Shown one piece after another: positions 23,364 through 36,170 of a DNA stretch of 64,000 nucleotides. How positions within the stretch are numbered: position 1 is the stretch's first letter; each line of letters begins with the position of its first letter. The translations under genes were made by a program, and so were the position numbers. Below the pieces are notes generated by a model. It was not told where the DNA came from. It ran no database searches and was given only the letters and a program-made list of their open reading frames with translations. Source of the DNA: Chromera velia (taxonomy: Eukaryota; Sar; Chromeraceae); contig JAHBMJ010003061.1 in the NCBI GenBank assembly GCA_018398765.1, positions 554 to 64,553 on the forward strand. Direction: 5' to 3'.

Positions 23364-26300
23364 CTTTCATTCATTCATTCTTTCTTTCTTTCTTTCTTTC
23401 TTTCAGTCCTTCGGGCTTCTTTTGTGACAGTCAACCCTGATGCCGAAATGCCTGTATGACACTGCGGTCACATCCTTTTATGAGTTCCATCCAGTATGTT
23501 TGAGTAAATGCATGTGTTTTGCTTTGTACATATTGGTATTCTGTAGATATTCCCATCTAGAGGCAGGCCGCCTCGAAAGGACCTATTCAGACTGTTCTCT
23601 CCATCTGGCTATCGAGACACGTCTTTGTAGCGATGTGCATACCTTTTTTTTTACATTGACGTACACCGACTTGCATTCGCTCTCCTCCTGCAGGACCACA
23701 CAAACGTGCACCTGGACATGTCTGTTCTCACACCCGACTCACCCAGGCCGACTTCCCAGCCCCAAGTGATCGTCACCACACAGTCTGTTGTGCACAGAGA
23801 GCACCACGTGCACCATCACAGAGTCACCCACACGATCTCAGTCACACCAGCCCCCCAGACAATCCTCCAAGAAGAGAACCAGGAAACCCCGACACCCATG
23901 CCCCATGCACGGATGGAGGACCGATCCGCATACAGCGCACTGGAGGGCCGCAGAGCACACCAGAAAATGTACAACAGGAAGCGTGTGTTCCAGCAGGAGC
24001 CTGACGAGGAGACGGACTCCCCTGCATTCTCCAATCTCATCAGACAGGTCTCGGGGGGAAACAACCAACAGGTCAGTCAGCAGGGCAGTCTGTAATATGC
24101 GGATGGAGGGTTCTTCTTCGTTCTGTAATTCACAAGTTCTGAAGCCAGTGACAATTGACTAAGTCGGAACTTTTCTTTCCACTGCTTCAATTTTGCAGCG
24201 ACACACAAAGACTTCCGCCATTCTCTGCCGAGCGCGTTTTTTTTCAAATTAAGGACTATGGAAAGCTTGCTTGCTTGCTTGCTTACATTTTCTTTGCAGG
24301 CTAGCGACCTCCCGTCCATTTCAGATGGCCAGGCGATGGTCAGTTCTTCGTGCTGAGAAAGAAGCACCAACAGAGCAGGCCAATGGACACGAATGATTTA
24401 GCGTGTTTAAGAGAGAGGAGCGATTCTAGGCAGGGCAAAACAAAAGGAGGGAAGTCGACAGGGACGCAGACAGTACGTGTGTATGGTGTTTCTTCCGATG
24501 CAGCAAGAGAAATGGAGATGCATCAAAATTCCGAACTCTCTTGCTCTCTCTTCAGGAGACTCGTTTACTTTCTTTATGGTTGTTCTCCTCGCATTGGTCT
24601 GTATTCTCGTCTGTCTATTGATCTATATCCATCTGTTTGTCTCCTTGTTATCTGCTTTCTTTCTGAATCAACAGACACAGGCAACACCCCAGGACAGAGC
24701 GTCAGACGAGGACACAGCTGCAGAGGAGCAGGAGGGCCCCGGCATGCCCTCCGCCTCTCCAGCCACAGGGGGCCGGAGGGCCCAGCTGGTCCTGCTGCAG
24801 CCTCAGGAACTTCGTCTGCTGCGGGTGGGTTGGCTGCTTATTTCTCGTCAGATAGTGTTCCTGCTCTCCAGTCTGCTCTCCTCCTTCCTTTCTGAAACCT
24901 TTCCCCTGATTGCAAATGCTTATACACTACAAACATACTGTCTCGAACATGCAGCACCATGCATTCGCGCAGTTGTCCCTCAAATATCAATAATGCAGTC
25001 CTCAGCTGTCGTCGTGGGGGCAGTCATTGTTCTCGATCTCGACGATCAAAACTGCATGCACTGGTGCCTCAAGATTACCCCCCCTCAGACTCTTCTTGCC
25101 TTACGAAGATTGACATCATTTCCCCTGTGTATGTGTGCAGGCCCTGCGGAAGTCGGTTGAGAAGAGAGGTGAGGGTCAGGGAGAGGGGAGAAGCCCCGAA
25201 GACGAGCAGGCAGAGGAGGAGGCGCCAGGTTCCTTTCTTCAGCTGGGAGAGGGACAGGGACAGAAAGAGACGCAAGCAGAAACAGACGAGGACGCAGAAG
25301 AGGACGACGCGGCGCTTCTTAACAAAGGCGAAATTGGAGGAGAGGGAGGGACGGATGTCCAAAGCGACCCCATTCCCCTTGCATTTGCAGAGACAGATGC
25401 CCTCCCCTCCTCAGGAGACTTGGTGACGGATGCACAGGCTCTGCTCCAGAGAGTAGACATCCCGGTGCCTCCTTCAGAAGAAAACGAACCGGAAAATTCG
25501 CCCATCGACTATGCCAGAGACGTCAGTACGCGTGAGGGTGCACTTCAAGGTACCCTCTCACTTACAAATAGGTGCACACACAAGCAAAGACTAACAGACG
25601 GCGCCATGAAGGGGAAAGAGAGTGGACACGAGGCAAAAAAAAACAGAAAGAGAAGAGGAAAATAAAGAAAGGAAGAAGAAAAGAAAAGAGGAAGGCAGAA
25701 CGGAAGGAAGGAGAGGAAACAGGAGCGATCAAAAGTAGGGGCAGGTCATCGTAGCCTAGCACTGCATACTTGGCGTATTCTTTTCTCCTTATTCCATGCA
25801 TCCGAACTGTCTGTGTCTTCCTGCAGATTTCCCCCCTGGTCGACCTGGAACTCGAGAGGGCTCGGGCCATTACTGGCGGCCCTGCTATCCCGACAGCGAC
25901 ACCGCCTTCCCCTTACTCTTCCAACCCGTTGAGTTTCATGGAAGAGACGGAGGAGGGAGATGAACAAACCAAGGTCGTGACGGAGAAACAGCCGAAGAAG
26001 GAGGAAAGTGAGAAGGACAAGGAGAAGGAGATCGAGTCCATCAGTGCCAAGATTCCAGGCCCAGTCTCACCTCTTGCAGGTAGGTCGAGAGAGAAGGCAC
26101 AGACAGACAGAGACAATAAGGAAGAAAATATACATGCATGGATCAGACCGAAGGGGGGAATCAGAAGAGGATCCAGAGAAGAAACAAAGCGCTTCAAAGA
26201 GGATTCCACCAGAAGCACAGAGCTAATGAAAGAAGCAAGGAAGGAAGGAAGGAAGGAAGGATCACAAAGACAAGACAGAGGGGGAAAAGGAAAGGAAAAA

Positions 26301-26703
26301 GTCAAGTCGGGAGGGATCGGAGAAGGATTGACATAAGAAAGCACGCAATCACCAAAAGCTGCATGTCCTTTTTTACGGTCTCTTTCAGAAAGCACGTGCC
26401 CGAGTTGCTTCTAGCCTGCTTCCTTTTTCTCCTTGTAAATTTCCTCCGTCTCTCTCATGCATCCGGACTCCGAGACATATCCTCGATGTCCTCTTTGACT
26501 TCGGTCTGCATGCACCCCCACATGCACACATACATATTCGTACATTGAAAACATCCACACATTCACACATACATAGATACATGCATATATACAATTATGG
26601 ACTCATCATGCAGGTCTGCAACAATTGGAGAAGGCCGAAGCACTCGCGGCCCCCGCACCTGCTGTCGCCGTCAGTCATCTCTTTCATGTTGTATTTGTCT
26701 GAT

Positions 26704-26738
<35 letters not shown>

Positions 26739-27174
26739 GTCTTTCCCTCTCTCTCAGAGTTGCTGTCTTGCTGCTCCTGCCGCTGTACCTGTCAGAGATG
26801 CAGGCTTCACCGAGAGGCAAAAAGTTTTGACAAGTTCAAATACTGTGTGTATCCATGTAGCTATGTTTGTATGTGCACACAAGAGATCTAGAGCGGACAC
26901 GGGCCATTGGACAACTTGGAGGAGGCATGATGAGCCTGGTCTGGCTTTCGAAACGATTGCAAACACTTAATTGTTTGGATACAAGAGCGCCTAGTGTCCT
27001 GCTGATCTGATTTCCAAATGCGTTTTGTGTCCACTTGAGCTGCTCTTTCTCTGTGGAGGTTCTTTTAATGAGGTCTCTACACATGTGCACGTGTATGTCG
27101 CTCTTTGCTTTCAGGCCGATGAGAAGCTCACTGACAAGAAGAAGGTGGAAACCAAGGTTGAAAAGAGACAATGA
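21093..27174 (+). CDS. Secreted, largely disordered protein of unknown function
   Basis: Exons join in phase at 21093-21320, 21737-22444, 22940-23023, 23176-23253, 23694-24071, 24300-24338, 24675-24824, 25141-25521, 25827-26079, 26614-26669, then a last exon at either 26804-26830 or 27115-27174 (793 or 804 aa). The start opens a signal peptide (MVSRLWIVLAFCVLVTGHA). Most of the chain is low complexity: Pro/Thr-rich, His-rich (HREHHVHHHRVTH), then Gln/Glu- and Lys/Glu-rich. Exons 2-5 hold a more ordered segment (LIVHTGRDGSAF, KLIGLYSPAG, LHKDETMLLMQKGLRALV, KTVNATMTVDKEG, TNVHLDMSVLTP) that may form a beta domain; no family recognised. Six of ten donors are GTCAGT. The donor of exon 1 (GTCAAA) is the weakest call. 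Confidence 0.65.
23287..23405. repeat. TTTC/CT microsatellite inside intron 4
   Basis: TTTC repeats flank a CT repeat and a short ATTC run, all inside the fourth intron of the secreted-protein gene. The reading frames through it are repeat artefacts. Confidence 0.85.
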
Positions 27175-28599
27175 GACATGAGAAAATCCAGAATGATTCA
27201 AAAACCAGCAACACAACAAAAAAATGAAAAGCTTACGAGAGATTAAGATGAAAAGGGGACAAAACAGTCTAAACAGCGATGCCTCGGGCTCTTCAAGTGA
27301 AATGTGCTTCTCAAATTTTTGAGTCGAAAAGCGATTTAAAGAAACGCACATGTAAATCATGATGCAATGCAACCATCCGGTCTTAAGGGGCAAGTTAAGG
27401 CACACAGACACATGAAAGAGGCCGCTGAGGAAGCCTAGGAGGAAATCCGGGAGACCAACAAACTGCCAACAAATTGGTAATCAAACCACTGTATGCTTAT
27501 TTTACTTCATCAATTCACACGTACAGTTCTTCCCCTAGATCTTCCCCCATATAAAATGATCATAGTCATATGATAGGCCTGCAAGTACTACTTAGAAATT
27601 TAGATAGGGATTAAGAGAAATTTAATTAGACAGAAACGAGGACAGGAATTTAGAGGAATCTAGAGAGGAATTTAAATAGGGATCGATATAAAAGAATTTA
27701 AAGTTTTAAATTCTTAACCTTTCAAGTTGGAGGTGAATTTCTTGTGAACGATGATGAATTATAATTAATGAATTAGAGCTTAATATTAATGGTGCAACGT
27801 CGGTGCTTGTAGACTTGACTAAATTTCTAGGTCGTTGCAGGGTATGGAGATGTTCAGCGACTTGCCGGTCGAAGCGCAAAAGGTCGGCGTTTTTATTCCA
27901 TAGCAGAGACTGAAGGGAACCACCGGTTTCAAAAATGCGGTGAGCGTCTTGCGCTAGTTTTTGAAGGCTGCAAAGTCCTGCTAGTATTGAAGGAGATGCT
28001 AGTGGGGCAACGGTATCAAAGTTTAGGTTTCCCAGAAGCTACGCTAGGACTACAGTCTGTACATAGACCACCAGACGGGACTCGGTGATACGCTTCAGAA
28101 GCCCTTCATATCGAAGAAGGGGGGGGGATGGAAAGAGGTGGCAGTGGATTACACTTAGAGCTCGGAAAGCCTATAACCACCATCCACCTATGTGCACTAA
28201 TGTTTGCACACAGTGTAAAATGCCCATAGCTTGGAGGCCATGCTCTAGTATCGTACTAAAAAAAGGCTCTATTAGGTCTACCAAGGCATCATCTAGTAAG
28301 CTTTTGTCTAGCATATCTAGGAGACTCATCGAAGCCTCAATGATTTGAATGCTAGCGGCTATAAACGGTACAAGGTGAAAAGGGACCACTAGACTACTGC
28401 TTGTGTAGTTGGAGCCTAGAAAGTTGGTGATAAGCGTTCGAACAGGCGGGGTAAAAATTGGTTGGTGGTTATGTATTCTCATATATCTATTAGTTACAAT
28501 AAATTCCCTAGATAGCGTACGTACAGTCCATGTTTAAACCGATACGAGCAAAAACACACAGCCTTCTACATACATGCCTCTAGGAAGGTCTAGCCCCCA
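27175..28599. other. AT-rich intergenic DNA
   Basis: No supported gene. The sequence is AT-rich from about 27480, with frequent TTTAGA/GATTTAAA-like words at 27590-27720 that suggest old repeat DNA. A run of G lies near 28120. Possible decayed continuation of the NTPase fossil cannot be excluded near the right end. Confidence 0.4.
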
Positions 28600-30260
28600 A
28601 AAGCGGAAGTGACCAACTATCATAAAGTGATATCGGACTCCAGGACCCTTAACGCTTTCAGCAATTCAGGCATCATCGGCTCCAAAGAGTACTCAAGGAA
28701 GTCATGCAGCTTTTGGACTCACCATATTTCCCACCCTAACTTATTTGGCTTCGTAGGGTCCCATGCACCCGCTCCGGGAAGCCAGAGCCCGCGGTTAAGC
28801 TCTTGCGGCTTCTCTTTACCCTCCTTCAGATGCTCTTCACCGGCTTTACACTGCCAACCGATGGTCTGCCATTACACTCCATCGGCGCTGTAGCGAAACA
28901 ACAGACCGTCAACAGCCTTGTGCCGAGCTGATGCAAAGGAAACGATCACGACATTCTTTTTTTTGTTATCAAACCACTGTTACACCTCTTCATCTACATA
29001 CTTCAGGGAATCAGTAAGCTTCTCATACTCATCCAGCACTCAAAGAAACCGCACATTTTCTCTGGTGCTCAGATCGTCCTCCATATCACCCAGTTCAGCT
29101 ATACCACATCCCATCTCTCATACGTGAAGGCACTGAACCTGAAAGGCCTGCAACACTATGAGCTCCCAGACCTTTTTGTTATGCTCAGTGTCCATCTTCT
29201 CGACACTGGACAGGCTACGAGTAGCCAAGTCATCTTTTTTCCAATCTGGAGTGTCGAAAAGATCCTTAAGGAAAGTGAGTGGTCACCAAATGCAGCGTTC
29301 GGCCCGCTCGCCTAGAGCAGCCGAAAAATCAGTGACTGCTGTGTACTCCTGGTAAAGAGCATTCTGATCGTAGAGATCTTCGCCCCCCATGATAAACTCT
29401 CGACAAAAAGCGGCCAAGCATGGACCTCGAAGAGGGAGTTAGAGAGAACGTGGCAGCTTCCTAATACCTTTTCCGTCCGGATCTACAAAGGCAGAGTAGA
29501 TAAGGGCTGGACACATCATGTGTTGTACTGTTTGAGCACGTGTTAGAGCTCGTATAGCATCGCTCATCCGGTGCAGCTCCATGAGGGTTGTGTCGGGCAA
29601 GTTGAGGACATTTGGGATACAAATCCTGCTCTCAGCCAAGTCTGTGGGTCCCCGCACAGATGAGTTAGCGTGGGGGCTGAGCAGAAAAGGGCGGTGCGTT
29701 GTGAAGACAAAAGCTCTGTCCTTCTTATTCTGAAACACCTCACGGAGAAATCGAACCGCTTCATGCTCCAGCATCGATCGAAACTTGTGTTGAGCTCGTT
29801 AACCAAGAGTACCACCGGTTTGCCTGCTCCTTGGAAGTAGTTTTTTAACTGTTGTTCGGTACAGACGGCTTCATTGCGTGCTTCATTGACCAGAAGCTGC
29901 CGAGAAATCTGTCTGAGGAGGGCCGACTTGTCGTCTTCCCCGTCCCGTGGGGAAAACCCCCTATCCTGCCCATTGAAGGAGATCAGTATCGGCAGTATTC
30001 CCTCCCCGTGAAGTTTCTCCATGAACTTCTTCAAAGCGGTCGTCTTCCTGCCCCGCGCAAACCGGGACAGCATCAGAGGGAGAATTTGCTGCTTCTCATT
30101 TGCTGGCCTGCGATGCAGCTTGAGCTGATCCTTGACGGCTTTGATGGCGTTTTCGTGGAACTTAATTGTCCAGAGCAACGAGCTCGTGATCGGCTCTTGC
30201 CTGGGGTATAGGCAGCTGGTTGGAAGGGATCATTTGCTCCAGACAGGCATCCCAAAGTGG
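28600..30260 (-). pseudogene. Decayed Crinkler/RHS-type P-loop NTPase
   Basis: The minus strand carries the recognisable order of the P-loop NTPase domain shared by Crinkler effectors and trypanosome RHS proteins. There is a degenerate Walker A (GRKTTALKKF), then a strand ending ILISFNGQ, a Walker-B-like strand (VVLLVNEL), the later FVFTTHRPF segment, and further downstream a QCKAGEEH segment. The parts lie in more than one frame with several interruptions (at least three or four), and I see no splice pattern that explains them. I therefore treat it as a fossil. Members of this family often lie near transposable elements, which fits the repeat-rich surroundings. Age is moderate, since motifs are still readable by eye. 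Confidence 0.5.
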
Positions 30261-30399
30261 GCTCCGTGGGCCCAGCTTTTGCTTTTTGTGCGGCGGCCCT
30301 GAGTCACCATTTGCGTATAAGCAAAAAGGGACATACAACCAATCGGCTACGCATGCAGACACCTGCTCACGACACTCTTCACAGATAGACACCGGGCCG

Positions 30400-31900
30400 A
30401 ACAAGAGCCAGCCAGCCAGCCATACATACATAGCACTTGTGCACTTCGATTTGGAGATGCCGAATGTACGCTGCAGAAATTTTTGTTCGGACGACGACAA
30501 GAAAAGGGCGAGAAAGCCCTACAGACACTGCAATCTCGATAAGCCACGCACACTCGAGACCAAACGTCTTGATGCAGTCACACACGCAGTTCTCTCAGGC
30601 ATGCTACCTGATGGTTCCATCCAGTAGCACGCACCCATCACCGCACAGCCGACCAACGGTCACACACAGCACGAATGGAGAAGTTGAATGTATCATAAAG
30701 AATTTCTACTTCGAACCGGTTAGGACTCATAGCTCGAGAGCTTTTCTATTTGACTTCATGCACGGTGTTTCCGCAGCCATCGATCCACATAGCACGTACG
30801 TGCATTTGAATCTGGAGATGTAGTCCCAGCTAGATGACACACGCCACTTCAATCTAAAGGAATGGAGATCTCAAGTGTATTATGGAGAACTTTTCGTTCA
30901 GCCACAGTCGATTTTCAGGCACACACCAAACATGCACGAAGATCCAATCCAACGAGCCAGACGGACGCAATCGACTTTCGCCACCCAGACATACACGGGA
31001 ATCCAGTCTGACCAGCCAGGTGTCGGAAGAGAGAGACCACAGACGCAATCGACCTTCAGCCATACACATATGTGAACGAATACACGAAGATCCAGTCTAA
31101 CCAGCCAAACGGATCGAATGTCGGAAAAGAAAAATTGCGGACGCTTCAGCCATGCATGCATATAAACGAGCACAAGATATACGTGAAGATCTAATCCGAC
31201 GAGCCAGGTGTCGGAAGAGAGAAACCACGAACGCAATCGACCTTCAGCTATCCATGCAGATGAACGAGCACCAGACATACGTGAAGATCCAATCCGACCA
31301 GCCAGGTGTTAGAAAAGAGAAACCATGTACGCAATCAAACTTTAGCCATGCAGGTAAACGAGTACCAAAGATACACAAAGATTAAATCCGACTAGCCAGG
31401 TGTTGGAAGAGAGAAAACACGGACGCAATCGACCTTCAGCCACATACGTGAACAACACACGCGAAAATCTAATCCGACCAGCCAAGCGGAACGACGCAGT
31501 CAACCCTGAACAAGCACCAGACACACACACCTATACACCAAACACCCGGAGGTGTCAGACCAACAGCTATTCGATCATATACAGCTCTCATCGAGCTAAA
31601 GGAATAGAGATCTTGAACGTATCATAGAGAAATTTTCGTTCGGCCGCAGTCAATCTTCGGGCACACTAGGCACAATTCAACCAGCCAGATGGATGCAATC
31701 AACCTTCAGCCACCCAGACACACACGATGACAAGCCAAGCAGAATGACGTAATCAACCTTCAGCCACGCACGCCTTTGCACCGAACACCTGGAGGACCAA
31801 CATGCAGCCAGCCATTTGATCACACTGGAGACACCAAACGTATGCTGCGGAAGTTTTCGTTCTGGCAAAGAAAAGAAGGGGAATGCCTGTACACACCCTC
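30400..31900. repeat. Diverged minisatellite array with higher-order structure
   Basis: From about 30930 to 31480 a unit of about 105-120 bp recurs five or six times, with the core ATCCGACCAGCCAGGTGT, then GGAAGAGAGAAACCAC, GACGCAATCGACCTTCAGCC and CGAGCACCAGACATACGTGAA. Partial units continue to about 31780. A second motif (GTATxATxGAGAAxTTTTCGTTC) recurs near 30470, 30690, 30880, 31620 and 31850, so the array has a larger period as well. Copies differ by substitutions and small indels. Reading frames across it are short and not conserved. Confidence 0.7.
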
Positions 31901-32699
31901 ATGGCACGTCAGTCTATAGCATGCTGGAGAAATTTTGGTTTAGCCTGCCGGCAGACACCTCCCGCTTGACTTCCACGACCATCTATGATACACTGACCCG
32001 AACTCGCACACGGACTTCAAGCTAGTAGACCAGACACACACATGTATGCACTAGCACGCACACATACAGGAAGCGCAGCCATAGAGGCAGGCAACTGAGG
32101 GTCACGCATGCACGCACGCCAAAATAAGAAGTCGATCTAAAGAGATGGCGGGGACTAATGTATGCACCCCCTCCTTCACTGAAACACGATGGCTGGCGGG
32201 TTTAGTCAACCTCATCATCATTATCATCATTATCTAGACCCCTATCAACACTCTTTGGAACACTCATATAACATTTAAACTGAGGTTAAACAACAGTTGT
32301 CTGTCCAGTGACTTTAGTTAAAAGAGTAATATAAACATAACAAAAAGATTAAAAAACTTTTTTTTCATTTTTTACTTTTTTTATTTATCTAGTGCACAGC
32401 CTACAATCGGCCCCTAGATCCTACCTAGTATACTGCATTCTCTTTAAAACAAATTTATAGTGCAGTGTCAATAAACTGTAGTAACTTACAAATAAAGATA
32501 AATGAAACTTGATTTGATAAATAACTAAATCCAATAATTAATGAAATTTGTTGTGAAGATTGGCTTTTGATTGGAGCTGTTTAGTGATGTCAAGCTAGCT
32601 TCTCATCCTCCTCCCTTTCACCTGCAGTTTTACTTCCACATTCAGTCTATAAAGCACTCTGAGGGACCCCTACGCAGAGACTATTTATTTTTTGCATAC
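31901..32699. other. AT-rich spacer
   Basis: Mostly AT-rich DNA with A and T tracts at about 32340-32390 and ATCATC repeats at 32211-32235. I see no gene or element with clear ends. Confidence 0.4.
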
Positions 32700-34046
32700 A
32701 GATTTCTTGTAGCGCACAGGACCTATTTAGTCTGTTGTCAGCATCGGCCACCTCTGTAACGCCCACTGGCATGGCAACTCCCTGCAGCGCTGCCATCAGC
32801 TGGACTTGGGGGGCAACTTCCTCTATCTCCGTATTTAGACAGAGGCAGAGGGCTAACAAGGGCTGACTCATAGACAGGCTTCATAATCGCCCCCTGCTCT
32901 GCCCCAAATCTGTGGAGGGAGGGAGGGAGGGAGGGATTGAAGCAAAACTTGGTCTCTCTCCGATGGAGCCTCTCGGAGATGTCGCCGTACCTCTTTAACA
33001 TGTGGAGGACGGCTTCTCGGACCGACGCCAGTGCCTCTATCCAGTTAATCCCCTTCCATCCGCCCCCCACACGCAGCTCCTCCGCTTTTTTCACCACGCT
33101 GGTAGCAAATACTGCTGCCGCAATCTCTGCGGCAGTTGACGGTCCCACACTGCCAGGCTGGCCATTCTATTGAATGACACTGGTGTCCACTCCTGGAATG
33201 TGGGGGGGGGGCATCTGGTGGGGAGGACGTTGGAGTTTTGGAGAGCTTTAAGGAGACGCTCTACTGCTTTTTGAGGCTTTGTGCTTCCCTCTCCTTGCAA
33301 GCCCTCCCATGTCTATTTCTTCTGCACGTAGTCCAACTTATCATACAGTCTCCCCTCTTGTCTCATGGTCGCCTGACTGCGACCCCATCTCCCTCCTTGC
33401 ACTCTAGGGCCCTCAGGTCTTCTTTGACCCACTCTGCCCTTCGCTTCCTCCTCTTCTCTCCCACGATATCGAGGATATGGGCTGTCCTCATAGAAACTAC
33501 AGAGAGCTCACCGTTTTGGCGCCGGAGAGCCCTCAGGGGTGCCGCAGGTTTTTTATCTCTGACATACGGTGAGAGCAGTCTTGTGCTTCTCACTCGTGAT
33601 GAAAGCCACTGCGAGAGCATTCAGTCTCCCACCCTCATTATGATGGACGTATAGTTCCCCAGGCATCTGTGCTCCCCCTCCACCAGCATGCACGTAGTCG
33701 TACATACTGAAAGCCCTCTGGAAGGACTTCTCATATACAAATGCAGCTGCATCGAGAGGAGAGACACTGGAGAGACATGAGAGGAAGTGGAGCCCTGAGG
33801 GAATGGTTGCTGTTATGGCTGCTTCAAGGATTCTCCCGTCTTTGCACGCCTGGAAAAGCATCGTGCGGAGAAAGACCCCCACCGAAGCCCCAAACGCGCG
33901 GGAGTACTCCGAGTTCAAGAGGTTGGAAAGATCACTGAAGAAGCTTAGGATGTCATGTCCCTCCTTCTTCATCTCCTCCAAAATCTTTGTCTCCCCCACC
34001 TCCTGCTCCATCATCTCTTTCTCTCGGGCTTTCTTCTTCCTCTCCT
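32700..34046 (-). CDS. Unrecognised spliced minus-strand gene (3' part)
   Basis: The clearest exon is 34046-33568: after a GCATGCAG acceptor it reads a charged helix (ERKKKAREKEMMEQEVGE) and then about 130 residues of ordered-looking helical protein (GASVGVFLRTMLFQACK, MPGELYVHHNEGGRLNAL), ending at a GTATGT donor. Later exon candidates are about 33172-32992 (PSTAAEIAAAVFATSVVKK, LASVREAVLHMLKR, donor GTACGG) and about 32846-32770 (TEIEEVAPQVQLMAALQG). No family recognised. The connections between these exons are only partly consistent in phase, so decay is possible. Confidence 0.35.
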
Positions 34047-35090
34047 CTGCATGCCTCTCCGAGAATCGGTCTCACCTCTTCTTTCACTGCTGCAGTGACT
34101 GCAGCAGAATCCCTCCTTCTCTTCCTTTCCTGCTAACACTCAGCTGGCCCCCCAACCGCCCGGCCCACACACACCGAGTTGCTCTGCCAGAATTTGAGAA
34201 GGCAGTCTTTGATCCCCCCCTTCACTTGCCTTTCTGTCGACGGCTTTCAGGAATGCTGAAAGAAAGATAACATAGGAGACGGAGTTTGAAATAATATTAT
34301 AAGTTTTATATAGAATTACGATGAAAAATTTAATAGCTCTGCCTGTTTGCTGAGTAACGAATCAACACAAACTAGTACCCGTGGAGATGTATCAAACAAG
34401 AAAAATTTCATTCGCTTTGCCGACTACTCAACACTCCCTTGCACACCACAATTGCTCGATGACGATCGAACACATGCATGCAGACTATTTCACATTCAAT
34501 CAAACACAAGGTCATGCAGTGCCACAGGTCCTCTGTTCACCTCTGTCACAGTCAGACCCAACAGTTCTAGCAACAGTTCTCTTCCCTCCCTCTCATGGCA
34601 TTGCACGCACTCACATGCAACAGTACGATCATTGTACAATCTTCTTATACATAGCTGCACACACCTTCTAATTCACTCTCTTTCTGCGTCCCTCCATCTA
34701 TCTTTCCCTCCTTCTATTAACTACTCATTAATTCAAAAAGCTACAGCTTCAGCCGAACTCTTTGCCACTCTCTCAGAGAGACTGCCCCTCTCTGGCCATC
34801 TTTGATGCAGAGGTGTAGAAGAATTAAGAACTGACCCACAGGATTTTTGTAGAGCTCTTTGATGACCCTGATAGGGAGGAAAAGGAGAAAGAAAGTACAA
34901 TAAGTACGTACAGAAAGGACCAGCAGGATGGGAAAAATTGGTGCTGTAAATTGAAAGAACAAAGAGAAGGCCAAGCCGGGCATCCTCGAAAGGTGAGGCA
35001 AAAGAGAGGGGAGGGGGGAAAGAAAAAGGTGGCAAAAACGAGGAACGGAATTGGGGTTAGAGGAGTAGAGATTGATGACACAGCGTAAGA
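34047..35090. other. Probable introns or intergenic DNA
   Basis: CT-rich and AT-rich sequence without a supported exon. A short minus-strand piece at about 34866-34755 after a CTATCAG acceptor (ELYKNPVGQFLILLHL) could be a 3' exon of the coiled-coil gene to its right. Confidence 0.25.
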
Positions 35091-35662
35091 AGATAAGAAA
35101 GAGGAGATGAGGGGAGAACCTTAGGAGGGAATGAAGGGGACAAACAAAAAATAGAGAACAAATGGAAAAAACCAGAGAACAAAGAATGCAAAGAAAACCT
35201 TTAACCCATATTCCATTGCTGCTTGTACACCAACTGACTTCTTCCAAGGCCGTTTTGGAGTGTTTCCAGATGGAACCATAGGAAATCGAGCTGGGGTTGC
35301 TTGGAAACTGCTCTGCTTTCCTGGTGGCGTTTTCTCTCCTTCTCTCTAGTTTTGCTTCTCAGAAGAGGAGATGTTCCCTTGAGGAGTCTGGATAGCAGTG
35401 TGAGGAGTTTATGTGAGAGCGGATAGGATCATGGCCCTGGCGGTACCTCTGCCTCTCTCTGTACCTCCGCTTGCACTCTCCTCCGGTCCTCTTTCTGCAT
35501 AGAGAAGATGAAGAAACCAAATAAGAACCAGGCAAATTGAAACAAAACAGGCAGACAGGCAGATAGATGGCACATGTAGGCAGCCAGGCATACAACGTAG
35601 CAAGGAAGTGACGCGAAGCAAATTTCTTTGATTTAGAATTTTTGGGAGTTCGACCCAATATT

Positions 35663-35694
<32 letters not shown>

Positions 35695-36170
35695 AGAAAG
35701 ACATAGCCCTGTGTATCCCGAATGACACCGGATGATTTCTTTTTCGGACAAATACATCCTTTTCATGGGCATTGTCGGTGTATCACTAGTCAGGCCCAAG
35801 CCTCTATAGCCTTCTGTCCCTCAAGCGATTTTCTTTTAAAACAACCAGAAAAACTTATCCCGACATCCCCCATCAAAAAGAAATTCTCCAATTCAGTAAA
35901 AACCAACGAAAGATGACGACTGAAAAAAGCAAAACTAGCACCAACGTCCTCGAAAAAACTTTTGAGGGATTCCAATGCTTCCTTCCAAGCACAATGCAAA
36001 AAGATAAGTAAGAGGAGATGAGGGGGAAGAACCAGGAACCAAGGGCACAAACAAGAAATAGAGAACAAATGGAAAAAACCAGAGAAAAAAGAATGTAAAG
36101 AATACCTTTGACCCATATTCCATTGCTGCTTGTACACTAACTCACTTCTTCCAAGGCGGTTTAGAGAGCT
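35091..36170 (-). repeat. Tandemly duplicated exon-sized segment
   Basis: About 35090-35260 and 36000-36170 are direct copies that share long stretches such as GAGAACAAATGGAAAAAACC and ATATTCCATTGCTGCTTGTA. On the minus strand each copy ends in a comparable donor (AAAG followed by GTTTTC or GTATTC) after TGGAATATGGGT. A GA microsatellite lies at 35665-35692. The duplication may have doubled one exon of a minus-strand gene. Confidence 0.55.

Noticed and set aside
30850-31480. Possible CRISPR array
   Set aside because: Units are long, diverged and contiguous, with no constant short repeat and unique spacers. It is a minisatellite in a eukaryotic genome.
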